64,000 nucleotides of DNA. Source: Parelaphostrongylus tenuis. Its lineage: Eukaryota; Nematoda; Chromadorea; Rhabditida; Metastrongylidae. A program made the position numbers and the translations under genes. The DNA lies in assembly GCA_019055375.1 (NCBI GenBank), contig JAHQIW010003643.1, forward strand, positions 124,001 through 188,000. Direction: 5' to 3'. Of this stretch, positions 33,246 through 43,970 are shown one piece after another; positions within the stretch are counted from its first letter, which is position 1, and the number at the start of each line of letters is the position of its first letter. The notes under the pieces are model-generated. The model was not told the origin of the DNA and ran no database searches. It worked only from the letters and a program-made list of their open reading frames with translations.

Positions 33246-34812
33246 GAAATATTTCTGAGATATTCCCATGAATTTACAGTAACCAACACTGTGTGAAGCA
33301 AGCATGAAATCTGAATTTTTCTCCGTTGTCAAGGAATTTTTCCCTCAACGTAGTAAAATAAGACATTCTGTGACCAAAGAGTTAATCAAATTCTGTTAAT
33401 AATCAGCTTTAGTGAGAAAATCCGAGTCTTTGTTTCATTCTTCAATTTTTCTCCCAAGTAATGAACTGAATTTTTGCATCGACAAGCAAAGCCGTCGAAG
33501 CAAGTCGTAGTATGCGATAAAAAAAAAATTCCGTCTCACAGGTTTTATAGCAATTTTATGGTGGGATAACTATATATACGGTAATATTGAGTATCATGTA
33601 AAACTCTGGGCCTTCAAATGAATATGATACCTGCGCTTCACCTATGCCTGAGAAGTGAGCTATCAGTGCACCTTTCAGACCGTTACTCTATTATCCCTTT
33701 TTTTTTGCGATATAAAACTTGAAGATGTGAACAACCAAAATTCAACAACTTAGTCAAACACATATTGGCTGGATTCACTTATTCTGGCAGCTTGTCTGCC
33801 TAATATCGCAGAAAAAGTGTTAGTAGAGCAACAGCCACATTAATGTAGTGGTTACGCTTGCACACAATATGTGTTGAACGCAGGTCGAACTTCTTCCTAA
33901 GACTCAAAGTCCTGCAAAACACTCAACAACCTCGGATATATACTGATAAACTATAGTAATTCGTATTTTGGCCCTTAAGAAAAGAACGTAGAGGAGAACT
34001 CCATTTGATATTCTGGTTTAAGTGAACGTTCATCATAATCTTAAAGTACCTATAATTTAGGACATATAAGATCACATGGATCCATAACAGTCTTACCATT
34101 ACGATGACATTCATACCATTCATACTAGTCCAAAATGGTTCAACTGTACGATCGCAAATTCACGGAAAATTTCGAGTGGTGGCGTAGTAAATTATTATCA
34201 AGCCTCAGACGGACGACATTGAAGTGAACAGCGTGTTCAGTGTGGTTATCTGTAATCGCCAAGCAGTGCTTGTAAAGGTGTTGAAATTATGCGGAGCAGT
34301 CCAGACATTCGTATTTTCCTACCCTTTTCTTGTTTTTTTTTTGCTGACAAAACAAAGCTATCTATCTTCAGGCGTAACTAATAGATTAAACCAACGTAAA
34401 ACGTTTATAAGTCAGTGGTAGTAAGTTTCATTTAAGGTACACCTGTCGATCGGCAATCATAAGATCAAAGAACATGCAGTATTTGTCAAAGGTGAAAAAC
34501 CGGCACTCAGTCAGACGTTTTCATTTCCTGACATAGAACGAGGTGATTCTTTCTTAACAAACCTGCAATACAATGAACTATATACATTAAATTTTAATGG
34601 GAAACTCATGATGTCTTTATTTTCAGAAGAAGTTCTAACGTCTTCTATTCGATTTCAAGTCTATTCGGGAGACGGCAAATCACGAATGGACCTCAAAGCA
34701 GAGGGAATATTAGAAGGTTTCATAGTTTCCCACAAATTTCAGCCATAAGTAAAAATTAATAGGCCCTCATAAGTGGCTTAAAACTCTCACTTTGATTTCA
34801 AACAGAATTTTT
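33246..34812. other. No gene seen; one tRNA-like relic
   Basis: Near 33837-33900 a tRNA-like segment occurs (TGTAGTGGTTACGCTTG, then GGTCGAACTTC), probably an old tRNA-derived repeat. Nothing else is supported. Confidence 0.4.
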
Positions 34813-34876
34813 CGCATTTAGCTGTGATATGATGTATCATTGGGTATACAATAACATCATACCACCGCTAAATGCG
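34813..34876. repeat. 64-nt imperfect hairpin
   Basis: The arms 34813-34835 and 34854-34876 pair at 20 of 23 positions around an 18-base loop. Size and shape resemble a nematode microRNA precursor, but a miniature transposon relic is equally possible. I recognise neither arm as a known microRNA. Confidence 0.45.
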
Positions 34877-35749
34877 GTCAAATAGAAAAAATTCTTTTGA
34901 TCATCTAATACCCATTATCTGTCAGCGTGAGTGGTTCAATATCGTACCGACTATCTATACCAAAACCGTAGACGGTTGGTTGCTGGCGGATAGGTGCGTT
35001 GCAGCGTAGTAAGAGTGGTGACAAAACAGACGTTAGTGGTGAAAGAGATAGAGCACGCACCCTTGGAATGGGTGAAATGCGGGTACAAGTTCCTCCTGCT
35101 GTAAATGTTCTTCATTTTGAATTTCATCAATTTCATCACCGGTGAATATTTCAATCATTATATTTTTTCAGTAAATCAAGTGAAGTCCCTATTCAATCCG
35201 GTTCTGTGTCCGAACCTATACACTAAACTCTCCTAACTTCAATACTGCCCCCTATGTTTGCCGTTCTTATACTTTCCAATATTAAAAGCATACCACCAAA
35301 CTACACGATAACAACGCCGATTTCTTCACTCTAGTGAGTTTGCTATAAAATGGGCTCTTTACCTAGAAGCACAATCCGGAGAAATTGGCGATGGACAGAG
35401 GGTTATACTACTGCGAGATAAGCGCCACCTAAACTTGTTTATTTCACGAAATGTGACTGCTCAAAAAAAAGCAAAATTTTTTTCTGATGCCAGTATGATA
35501 GCATGAAATGTAAAACTCAAATTCGACTTCCGGCGTTTTAGCATAAAAAAGCACTCCCGACATTTGACTTCCAGTGCCCAAAAAATGTGATTTTTTTCGG
35601 GTTTTCATCCTAAGTTCTACCATACTCCGTCTAAAAAAAGAGGGTTTAGCGAATCAAATCTTTGTTTTACTTTAAAGCTTTTCCGATACCACGTTATGAT
35701 AACAAGCTGTTCAAAAACCAACTTTTACACAAGTATAATATGCTTTTGA
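34877..35749. other. No gene seen; one tRNA-like relic
   Basis: At about 35045-35098 (plus) a tRNA-like stretch has a perfect five-pair anticodon arm, CACCC and GGGTG around a seven-base loop, followed by a B-box-like GGGTACAAGTTCC. There is no proper acceptor stem, so it is treated as a SINE-head relic. Confidence 0.4.
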
Positions 35750-35886
35750 GTATTTTCTTCTTTTTTTTCCGAGGAGTTATTGATATTATTTATTGAATAT
35801 CAGCGAAGCATATAATAATACTATTAATAATGCAGCATTAATATTACAACAGTCGTCGTGGCTTACGTTTTGGCAAGGTTCGCCAT
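35750..35886 (-). mobile_element. Penelope-like tail fragment, inverted
   Basis: The minus strand matches the PLE tail found at 36830-36920 and in the 23-27 kb locus (CGTAAGCC, TATGCTTCGCTGATATTCAA, then a CCTCGG-related end). It lies in inverted orientation immediately upstream of the PLE ORF fragment, repeating the head-to-head architecture. A degenerate hammerhead-like motif is at about 35850-35880. Confidence 0.65.
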
Positions 35887-36590
35887 CACTTATAATAAAC
35901 ATGTTTAACAGCTGCTAATGTGTGCACAGGAAAAGAACTTAAGGTAGTGTCCCTGAGCTTGGCGGGAGAAATAGCCATCTCCAATGGCTACTACGCGTTA
36001 GGAGCTTCTCAGGTTAGAATTAGAGGAAATTTGGCATTCCCAACAAGGTCTGGCGGGGATGAAGTTCCATTCATCCTACCTTTCAATTCCAATGAAGTAA
36101 GTGCAGTCATTAAACGCTGCTCAAAAAGAGCAAGTTTAGATAATTCGGTAGCAGTAGTCGAGATACCACCAAAAACACTGGAGCGCCAATTAGTCCGCAA
36201 CCGACTCTATGATCGCCACTGCAAATCCAACGGCTGCAAAGTTAGCCCAGACGGCAGAGACGGCGACTGCATGAGGTCGGGTATAATTTACCTAATCTCT
36301 TGCGAAGAATGCGGGGATAAATATATTGACGAAACAGGTAGACCACTCTGCATCCGTGTAAAAGAGCACCTAACTGGGAAACGTAATTCCGACCTAAAAA
36401 CAGCATTAGGCACGCATAAGGAACAAAAGCATAAAGAAGCAGATTTTGACGTTAATATCACGGTCCTTGCACAGGAAACAAAAAATCATCTGCGCGTAAA
36501 ACTTTGAAAGCTCTTTGGATGCATAACAAAGGCCCAAAAATTAACCACAAAGAGGAGTACCACGTAATAACGCGTGACCTCGCACCATAG
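35887..36590 (+). pseudogene. Penelope-like element, GIY-YIG endonuclease fragment
   Basis: PLE proteins join a reverse transcriptase to a C-terminal GIY-YIG endonuclease that nicks target DNA. Only the linker and the endonuclease remain here. The linker is AANVCTGKELKVV, followed by cysteines in CKSNGC. The GIY motif is GIIYLISCEECG, the YIG motif is YIDETGR, and the conserved Arg/His block is RVKEH. The frame that is open to 36507 loses register in an A run near 36480; one base of shift restores SARKTLKALWMHNKGPKIN and ITRDLAP, ending at TAG 36588-36590. The Glu expected in the E-A-F-W block is Lys (KALW), so nuclease activity should be lost. The reverse transcriptase domain is absent. Confidence 0.85.
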
Positions 36591-36990
36591 CTCACGCTAA
36601 TCTTCCCGGTCTGAGCCAGGCACAGTATCACGTGCGCATTAACTCTAAATGGCAGGTCTTCAATGATCAATTGGAAGATCTAAAACAGCTGAATTGGTGA
36701 ATGTGTTTTTTGTAATGAAGGTTTTACTATGCGACCCAAAAATTCGTTTCCTACATTTTCTGCAGAGGTTATGGAGGCTTTTGACTAAATGATTTGAGAA
36801 TCAATTTGACATTTCCAGGCTCTGAAGATGGCAAACGTTGCCGAAACGTAAGCCACCAGTATTAACTGTATTGTTATATGCTTCGATATTTAATAAATAA
36901 TACCAATAACACCTCGGAACGGCTAAACAGAAGAAAATACTCATTGATTCCAACCATGCCGAGATCAATAGACAGTCGGCCTTGAGATTT
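36591..36990 (+). mobile_element. Penelope-like element 3' tail
   Basis: The tail follows the PLE ORF directly and matches both arms at 22961-27440 (shared blocks TTTTACTATGCGA, GGTTATGGAGG, TTTCCAGGCTC, ACCTCGGAACGGCTAAA). This contiguous ORF-plus-tail copy identifies the tail at the other locus as PLE. Confidence 0.75.
36818..36854 (+). ncRNA. Hammerhead-like motif in PLE tail
   Basis: Stem I is GGCU (36818-36821) with AGCC (36851-36854). CUGAAGA is at 36822-36828, then one extra U, then stem II GGCAA/UUGCC around ACG (36830-36842), then GAAA (36843-36846). Stem III is ACGU, two pairs without a loop, and the cleavage base would be A36850. It is the cleanest of the PLE-tail motifs, but the extra base is non-standard. 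Confidence 0.55.
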
Positions 36991-38174
36991 ATTGCAAACT
37001 GTTCAGCCAGATATGCTTTTGCTTTTTTTTGCGCTAGCCTAATCTAGTGAGAACATGAAAACTTGCTATATCTTCAAAAGAAGAAGTGCTAAATGTGCAC
37101 TCAAGAGCTTGATCTAACACATACGCCATATTTCCAGTATGGGACATTTCTACTGTCAGTTGCTCTCCTGAGTTACATTATGTAAGTAGCATTACCTATA
37201 GACCCTAATCAATGAAAGTCTTGAGCGAATAACAGAAGAAGCTCTGCGAAGTAAACGGATGATTTTATCATAATTTCTGTATAAAGCATCTGATTGGATC
37301 GTCTTTTGGTGGTGATTTAGACCCGAAAAATCACGATTAACCAGTTCTGCGCACGTCTTCATCTGTAACCCTAATTAGAAGTAGATCTCTGCCACAACAG
37401 AGCACGAACTAGCCGCTGCAATTCTCCTGTTGAAAGACAAAATAAGAGCGTCATAGCAGAAATGCGACATCTCTTCGTGACTTTTCTTCTAAATGTAATC
37501 CATTGGTCACATTTCATATGTGATAGGAGAAAAGGAAACTTAATGGTGCCCGCACATATTCACTTAGTGACTTACGATCTCGCAGCTCATAATGATGATA
37601 CTGATGATAAACGTGATATATCATTACGTTTCAAAATCAGTATCAAGTTTTTAGGTGGAAAATTATGTTCAAACAATCGTACGACGTATACTGTTCCACT
37701 CAACGAAATTCATACCATCAAGTCCGAGATTTCGTCGGTGAGTATCTAGTCTATTATGATCCATATGATTGCAGCCAGTTCGTTCTCTTCAATTCTCGAA
37801 TATGAAGTAACGTGGGTGGAGTTTGGCAAAGAAACTTTCAATTTACAAAAGCAACATCCATCGTCTAATTTCTTTGATCCTGTTCCGTTCAATCTCTCCA
37901 TTCTACGGCCTTGCTTTCTCGGCTTTGTTTCCAATGTTACCTTCAATAAAATTCTACATTTCTGAACAGCCACTTGAAATTTTAAGCACAGTACATGATT
38001 CGCACATGAGCCAAATTTAATCTGGTTTGCTTTTTTCTTGTTTCTCGACGTATATTTTCCATTATATCTTCTTGCTTTTGCTTTTTTGATCGAATCGATT
38101 AGGTTCACGTAATCCATCGATTTCGTATGATGTACCGAGCCATAAACGAAATGCTGACTAGATGATTTAATTTA
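36991..38174. other. No gene seen
   Basis: Open frames at 37462-37749 (plus) and 38117-37746 (minus) show no recognisable domain and I do not support either as a gene. Confidence 0.4.
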
Positions 38175-38345
38175 TTTTGTCACTTTATTTGACCCGCATG
38201 ACAGTGTTTTTTTCTGCTGCGGGGTCCAGTACGCTTGGCATTCGCTATGTCTCCTCATTTGACTGGGTGATTCATCTTCCTCACGAACATCGTAGAATAA
38301 TGATCAAGCACGTCTCTTTACAATCTCAAAGAAATTCGGACTGGA
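38175..38345 (-). repeat. SINE family S2, headless relic
   Basis: The body matches 7145-7290 (blocks ACAGTGTTTTTTTCTG, the GTCCAGTAC and TGGCAT segment, and CGTAGAATAATG) in the same orientation. The tRNA-like head is not visible, consistent with 5' truncation or decay. Confidence 0.55.
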
Positions 38346-39002
38346 GCGCTCTATAGAGCGTTCGTTATTGATTGTCGAAAAGTGTTGGGAATCTGTGAGA
38401 TCAACTCCTCAAAAAATGCAATATATAAAAGCTGTTTAGTAACGAGGCAACAAAGAAAGAACGAAAAGCTTATGATGCAAATATAATGATTACCATGTGT
38501 TCAGATAGTAGTCAGCAATTTCATTGTGTTTGCGACACTTTCCGCATAGTTATTCGTTAATATCATTTCCGACAAACAGCTTATTAAGCATTTGCGTAAA
38601 TGTATAGAGTTGGTAACTTCGTTAGCGACTTATTTTTCAACGAAATTTTCCTTCCTAATTGATTTAAATAATTTAGTTCATTTCCGAGTGAATTTGTAAT
38701 AAAATGCTGGATTACTTGATAATAGTTTCTTGTATGATTTAGCACAACCCATGAGGTTGATATTAAAGTTTATTTGCCCAACATTTCAACGAGTTCCGCT
38801 CCCTGTAATAAAGCAGATTGACCCAAGCCGATGGTTTACAGTTGCATCGGTCGCTCTCGTTGTGGCCTTTGCGTCAGTTCTCAATCGAGTCGTATCTCCT
38901 CGGAGGAGCTCCGCTCAAATGGCCTCATTGACGGCACTACTTCTATTCAGAATGGTGGTTGATGGTACTGATCGTCCGTTGGTAACATCTTGTTTTTATT
39001 CG
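38346..39002. other. No gene seen
   Basis: The part next to 39003 may be the body of the tRNA-like repeat described next. Confidence 0.35.
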
Positions 39003-39472
39003 CCAATCCGTCCTGCAGCACTAGTCAGTATCATAAATTCCTGAGAGAATTGAGTGATGAGCAAAAAAACATGGCCTCAGGAGAAAATCGAACCCGCATT
39101 CCGTCCTATTCGGGACGCGTACTTTACCATTACACCACTGAAGCGCATTTGCCCAACCACTCATTCTTCAACATCTCTATGTTAGCTGTCGGCCACCAAC
39201 CTTTACAGGTTTAGTTGGATATGCAGTTTGCTTTATAAACCCAGTTGAGCTGATAGCCATCGTGATAAGTAATAATCCAAATTTCTATTGGTTTTACTGC
39301 CTTTTTTCGCAGTGTTATGATGATGACTGAATTAACATAGAGATGTCGAAGAATGAGTGGTTGGGTAAATTTGCCTCGGTGGTGTAATGGTAGAGCACGC
39401 GTCCCCGGAGAGGTTGAAAAGTAGTCAGAATCATTGTTATCGGCAATCCGTCTTGCAGCAGTAGTCAGTATA
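39003..39472. repeat. Inverted tRNA-like repeat pair flanked by direct repeats
   Basis: The arms 39107-39187 (minus) and 39332-39410 (plus) are inverted copies. Each carries a tRNA-like A-box region (GGTGGTGTAATGGTA and AGAGCACGCGTCCC), and the left one also a B-box-like GGGTTCGATTTTC. Outside lie direct repeats of about 30 bp (39003-39034 and 39440-39472, shared AGTCAGTATAA-type end). This is probably a pair of head-to-head SINE heads or a foldback element. Confidence 0.55.
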
Positions 39473-39749
39473 ATTGGTAATTTGCATAAAGCAAAATAAT
39501 ACCTTGTAATAAGCGTTTTTAATCTTCTTCAGAGTTCATGCCGAGGCTCATAAAAGGTTGGTTTTCAAAGTGCTGTTTTGCTCCATACCAGATAATAATG
39601 TTACCAACTACTTCAGGATAGATTACCCGGTGAAAAGTGAGAACAAAATATTATAGACGGGAAATTAGGATCATCAACAACCGCCCTGTATAGAAAGAGC
39701 ACCGCCAGATCAGTTTCTTATTTAAATGATGTTTCTCCAAAGAATTATT

Positions 39750-39880
39750 CACTCGAGCGAGAACGCGAAGAGCACAGCGAAGACGGAAGACTGTAGAGTA
39801 TCGGTTTGAACAAATCGGCTTCGGAGAAGATCAATCGCGTCGAAACATTAGCCGATTAAATTGTATATATCAACCTCGTG
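39750..39880 (+). repeat. PLE-like tail with hammerhead-like motif
   Basis: This is related in layout to the PLE tails but a different family. The motif at 39813-39857 has an eight-pair stem I, AATCGGCT (39813-39820) with AGCCGATT (39850-39857), and GAAA at 39842-39845. The first box reads TCGGAGA where CTGAAGA is expected, and stem II is weak. Related direct repeats beginning TTCATGCCGAGG lie at about 39535 and 39918, perhaps tandem terminal repeats of the same element. Confidence 0.45.
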
Positions 39881-40089
39881 GTTTGTGGGAAATATCACAA
39901 GAAACTGTATTGATTGTTCATGCCGAGGTTCTAGGAAAGTCGGATTTCAAAGTAGTAGCAATTAATCTGTGTCTGTTGCTTGTAAATTCGCCGCTAGTAG
40001 TTTACTACTGCCTATACCTTTTTACGACTCGCCTTCGCATCTGTTGCGCAAATTCTAAAATTTCTTGTATTCAATTCGTTTCCTTGGCC

Positions 40090-41640
40090 TCATCATTCAT
40101 GAAGGTCATCAAAGCTTTCGCTTTTGAATTAGGTTTTGCTGGCTCAGAACTGTCGTTTTCTTTATGAATGCCAATAAGCTAGAGAAATTCACTTGCCTTG
40201 ATGGCCGCTTTTCGGTTAATACGGACTTCGGCACAATTTTTAATCGTTTCTCTCTCATACAATCGCCCTCCATGGTGTATTGCTTCAAGCGTGGTGGCAT
40301 TCGTAAGACTCTTCCATGATCTAGGATCGTTTCCATTTGCAAATGCAGACGGCTGAGGCTGACCACAAACTCGACGCCTGTGCTGTTCAAGTGGTTACCT
40401 AAGAGGAAGCTTGAAACTTCTCCGAGTCCACTGCACATTTTGTTTCGTCCATCTGTCATCTATTGTCCATCTCTCATACGACATTTATATTACTAAACCA
40501 ATGTTAATTTTTCTTGGATAAGGAAGATGGAAATGGTTTCGAAAATCTGAGCTGAGCAGTATGATTGCTCGTCGTGAGTGCCACAGATTTCAGAAGATAC
40601 CATCAAAGCTCTACGGGTGGTTCATCCATTTCTTGAAATGGTTGTCAGTTAACGTTTCTGCTGCATGACAGAGCGTTAATAGGGCTGTAAAATAAATGAC
40701 GAACGCGGAATTTTAGGCCCATAAGTTGGTTAGTAGCTTACTTGAGATTCTAAATTAAGCGCATGCTTCTCTTCTTCTTTTGTCTAATTCCTCTTCATGT
40801 TGTTTTGCCTGTTCGTTAAACGATCAAGGTACACACAGGAGGTGGTCCGTGTAATTGAGGCGTCCAGTTCTGTATGCCCACCTTCGCAACATGAATTTCA
40901 TATGAACAGTGTTTTCGTCTTATGTAATCCAGTCTTTTCCCCGTTTGGCTCAGTTGATTGAGAATCATGCTTCACTTGTGCTTCTCGAAAAGATGATTAT
41001 ATCATCCGCGAAACGAAGATTTGATAGAGATTTTCCACCAATACGTCATCTCTTTCCAATCGAGTGGCTTCATTATCCATTGAAACGCGGCAACAAACAG
41101 CTTTGGCGCTTTGGCGTTGCCTTGTCAAAAATCTTTTTCTATGGACATGAGTGAGACATCGATAAAAGAGCTGTAGTTTCGCTACATGAGTAGTAACCAC
41201 TTAGCAGTCGTATATGATCAGCGACACTGACCCCACCTTGGTCATTAGGCGGTGAAGGGGTTGAATATGTTAGGATGCCGTCAAGTGCTTTTTGTAAGCC
41301 TATGAAGGTTAGCAGAAAGAGCAGATGGTACTCACGACCGACTTCTATAACCCATGACATGAATTGGATGTAGCACATGCAGCAGAATCCATGTAGAGTC
41401 CTGTTTACCCAAGTTTTCATCATCATCCAAGCTCTTCGATATGCGAAAAAGAATACTCTACAAACATTTTGTGGAGTGCTCTCAGCAAGCGAAACTGATG
41501 GTAGTTACGAAAGTCTCATTCGTACATCTTCTTCAATAGATGAGTGTGCGCGAAGTCCTCCACTAATTGGAAAGGCCCCAGCTCTAAAAAGGCGGCAGTG
41601 ATATTATCAGGTTGCGGAGTTGAAGCTCTCGTCATGCATT
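40090..41640 (-). pseudogene. LINE-B retrotransposon, decayed
   Basis: On the minus strand the order is LINE-B: QPDNITAAFLELGPFQLVED near 41620; the equivalent of the DHIQ region and FMSWVIEVGREYHLLFLLTF near 41350-41280, with IGLQKALDGI replacing the first catalytic motif; LRFADDII near 41020-40990 with the catalytic Asp pair kept; DDRWTKQNVQWTRR near 40450; and CMREKRLK near 40260. Frameshifts and stops are frequent. The 5' endonuclease half is missing, the usual 5' truncation. Confidence 0.8.
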
Positions 41641-42404
41641 TATTGCAACTCGATCTTTATAAGATAGAATCTCAAACACATTTCGTCCAACGGGGATTTC
41701 AGAACTTGAAGCAGAGGTTGTAGAATATCAACGATTTGTATGCAATTGTCCCGTTATCAATTGCACATCACGGCAAGATACTGTGATAGCCGTGTTTTTG
41801 TTCATCACACTCGATAGTGGAACGTTACAGTTCACAGATTCCAACGGCATTTGTCCAGACTGGATCGTTTTCGACCTCCTTCCAATAGCTTCCTGCCTAT
41901 ACTAAGGTATTCCATGCAGCAAAGGTCTTCTACAACTGGCATCTTTAACGCCACTGTTAAGTGTACTGCAGTAGGAACAACCCTAACTTTCCATCTCTTT
42001 TCGATTTTCTGGGGTTGTGGGGATTTGAACTTTCCGCTTGAAGACCTGGACATTTTCTTATTGTAAGTGATATTACTTAACTACCTGAAATCGTCGTCTA
42101 TTCCATGTGGACAGAAAGTTCACAAAGAAGCTGCAGTGGCTTGTTGATTTCATAGACTGGTTGATCTTTGAGCTTTGCTCACATTCATGAGAGTCGATTG
42201 GTAATATAACTATGTCTTACATGTTTGCAATAAATTTTATGCGCCAATGACAAGTAAACTTCAATTTTCTATACATGTCTTCGTGCATTTGCATCATCTG
42301 TCGTTCTATAAAGATTATTTTCGCCTTTTTTTCCTCATCCGTTAGCCAAAGAATACGGTTGATGCACTTGAAACATTTTTTGGTGAGGTTTTTGAAAACT
42401 ATTT
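41641..42404. other. No gene seen
   Basis: Open frames on both strands near 41832-42066 are reciprocal and unrecognised, so neither is supported. Confidence 0.4.
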
Positions 42405-42507
42405 TGATGATATGTCATATCATTCGTTTCAAGTGCTTTCTCAAGACTATGCTCAGATCTCAATATGCCTAATAATTAATTTTGAGCCATGCATGTAATC
42501 TGTTATG

Positions 42508-42560
42508 AGCACTATTAGTGTACAATAAACGTATTTCGGCCTTGCAGTTACGTCAGTTGC
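42508..42560 (-). ncRNA. Hammerhead relic, family 1, minus unit
   Basis: On the minus strand CTGACGT replaces CTGACGA, while a GAAA box and the ACGTTTAT stretch remain. Inactive by prediction. Confidence 0.5.
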
Positions 42561-42770
42561 AAGGTGCCTTTCGTCCATAGAGCGTGACCGTAAGAAAACA
42601 CCCGAAACAAATGGTACGATATTACGATTATCGGCCAAGAGCAGTCGATTGTGCAACACTGCCCCGTTTGATGTTTTTTATCACTTAACGACGCGTGTAA
42701 TTATTGCATCTGCGGTTCCTCCATATATGGGGGTTCTCTGTCAAGAGGGATTGGGTCAAAACGAAAGGCA

Positions 42771-42815
42771 CCGTGCAACTGACGAGCCTGTAAGGTCGAA
42801 GCACGTTTACTTCAT
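42771..42815 (+). ncRNA. Hammerhead relic, family 1, plus unit
   Basis: CTGACGA (42779-42785) and a stem II of GCCT with GGTC around GTAA are recognisable, but the second box is GAAG and stem III is ACGT with mismatches. Inactive by prediction. Confidence 0.55.
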
Positions 42816-42905
42816 TGGATAAGTGCCCATAACAGATCACATGCATGGCTCGAAAATAATCATCGGGCAAATCATTGTAATTATATAACAATTAACAGCT
42901 TTTGA

Positions 42906-43661
42906 TCTATATTATGACCTTCACGTGTTTGCTCAACTGCTCCGAACGGAATTGCATTTTCGCAATGCTAAAAGCTGACTACTTTATTTTACTCATACAA
43001 TGACAGCTTATATTATAAAGTCTTACCGTCAGCTGCCAGCAGATCATGCCCCACGACTGCGATTAAATGCAATAATATTCGATGGTATTATAATGTTCTG
43101 CGGCAAAAAGTACTCCATGACCTAGCACATATTTTTGAGCAGGGTTCTACTAATTGAATAAGCAAAGTTTTTGAACATTGACTTGAAATCCTAAGCGGCC
43201 CTATCGATCACTGTGGTGTTCACTTGGTTCCTTTTAATTGGCCATCGTTTTCAGATGACTGGGTTCGTTCGTAAATTCGGCTGCCTCTGTGCGGTAATTC
43301 GTAACCTTTTCTGCGCAGCAATATGCTCGCTTGGGAATGGTTTTTCCATGAGACCAGGGTTACGTGTGCTAGGGCGATCCCAGGTCATGACTGCAGGTGA
43401 ATCTCAGCCATTATAAATAGAAGGGGAGCTTCTTGCTGCGTAACTATGATGATTCTTTTAGGGCCATAAAGATTTCTATAGGTGACTTTTGCGTTCTTCC
43501 GTCTCTCACTCATTTAGTCTTCTCTCCTTTCCTTTTCATAGTGTCTTTTGTAGCCGTTTTTGCGAAACTGAAACCGAATGTTATGAGCGACAAAATATAG
43601 CATTCAATAGCATTAAATATTTTATAGCATTAAATGTTTTCACTGCGCTGACATAGATGCT
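42906..43661. other. No gene seen
   Basis: A TATA-like TATAAATAGAAGGGG occurs near 43415, upstream of the weak ORF at 43662, but nothing links the two. Confidence 0.35.
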
Positions 43662-43970
43662 ATGATATCACCAACCATGTCATATTTTATCTGCACAGCT
43701 GCTATTATAGTCATCAGTCATGCCTTACCTCAATTGTATGATTCCCATTTATCACATTCTTACTTCAGTGAGTTTTGCGAATTCAGTATATCAAAATGTT
43801 TTTTGAATCCGTTAGAAAATTTTCACCTGTTCGTGGAAAATTCCGGCTTATATTTGAAGGCTGCCACACTTCGAGAGATTTACGACTGTTTTTGTACTTT
43901 TCGAACATCGACCACGTCATTTCGATATATTCTGCCTTCGCTGGCACCATTTAGCCAAACTTTATCCTAG
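43662..43970 (+). CDS. Possible small secreted protein, unproven
   Basis: This 102-codon frame opens with ATG and a second ATG five codons on. It begins with a signal-peptide-like stretch (MSYFICTAAIIVISHALP) followed by a region with spaced cysteines (C-x7-C, then LREIYDCFC). The layout loosely recalls nematode-secreted cysteine-spaced families such as the DUF19/T20D4.11-like group, but the match is too weak to name it. Splice sites were not resolved and a spurious open frame is quite possible. No other gene lies nearby. Confidence 0.2.
   Translation: MISPTMSYFICTAAIIVISHALPQLYDSHLSHSYFSEFCEFSISKCFLNPLENFHLFVENSGLYLKAATLREIYDCFCTFRTSTTSFRYILPSLAPFSQTLS

Larger units (their letters stand above)
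42405..42905. mobile_element. Hammerhead repeat family 1, head-to-head pair
   Basis: A minus-strand partial unit (about 42405-42570) faces a complete plus-strand unit (about 42571-42905). Both end in TAACAGATYACATGCATGGCTC, written here in ambiguity form. Boundaries are approximate and no clear target duplication was found. Both ribozymes are damaged. Confidence 0.65.
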
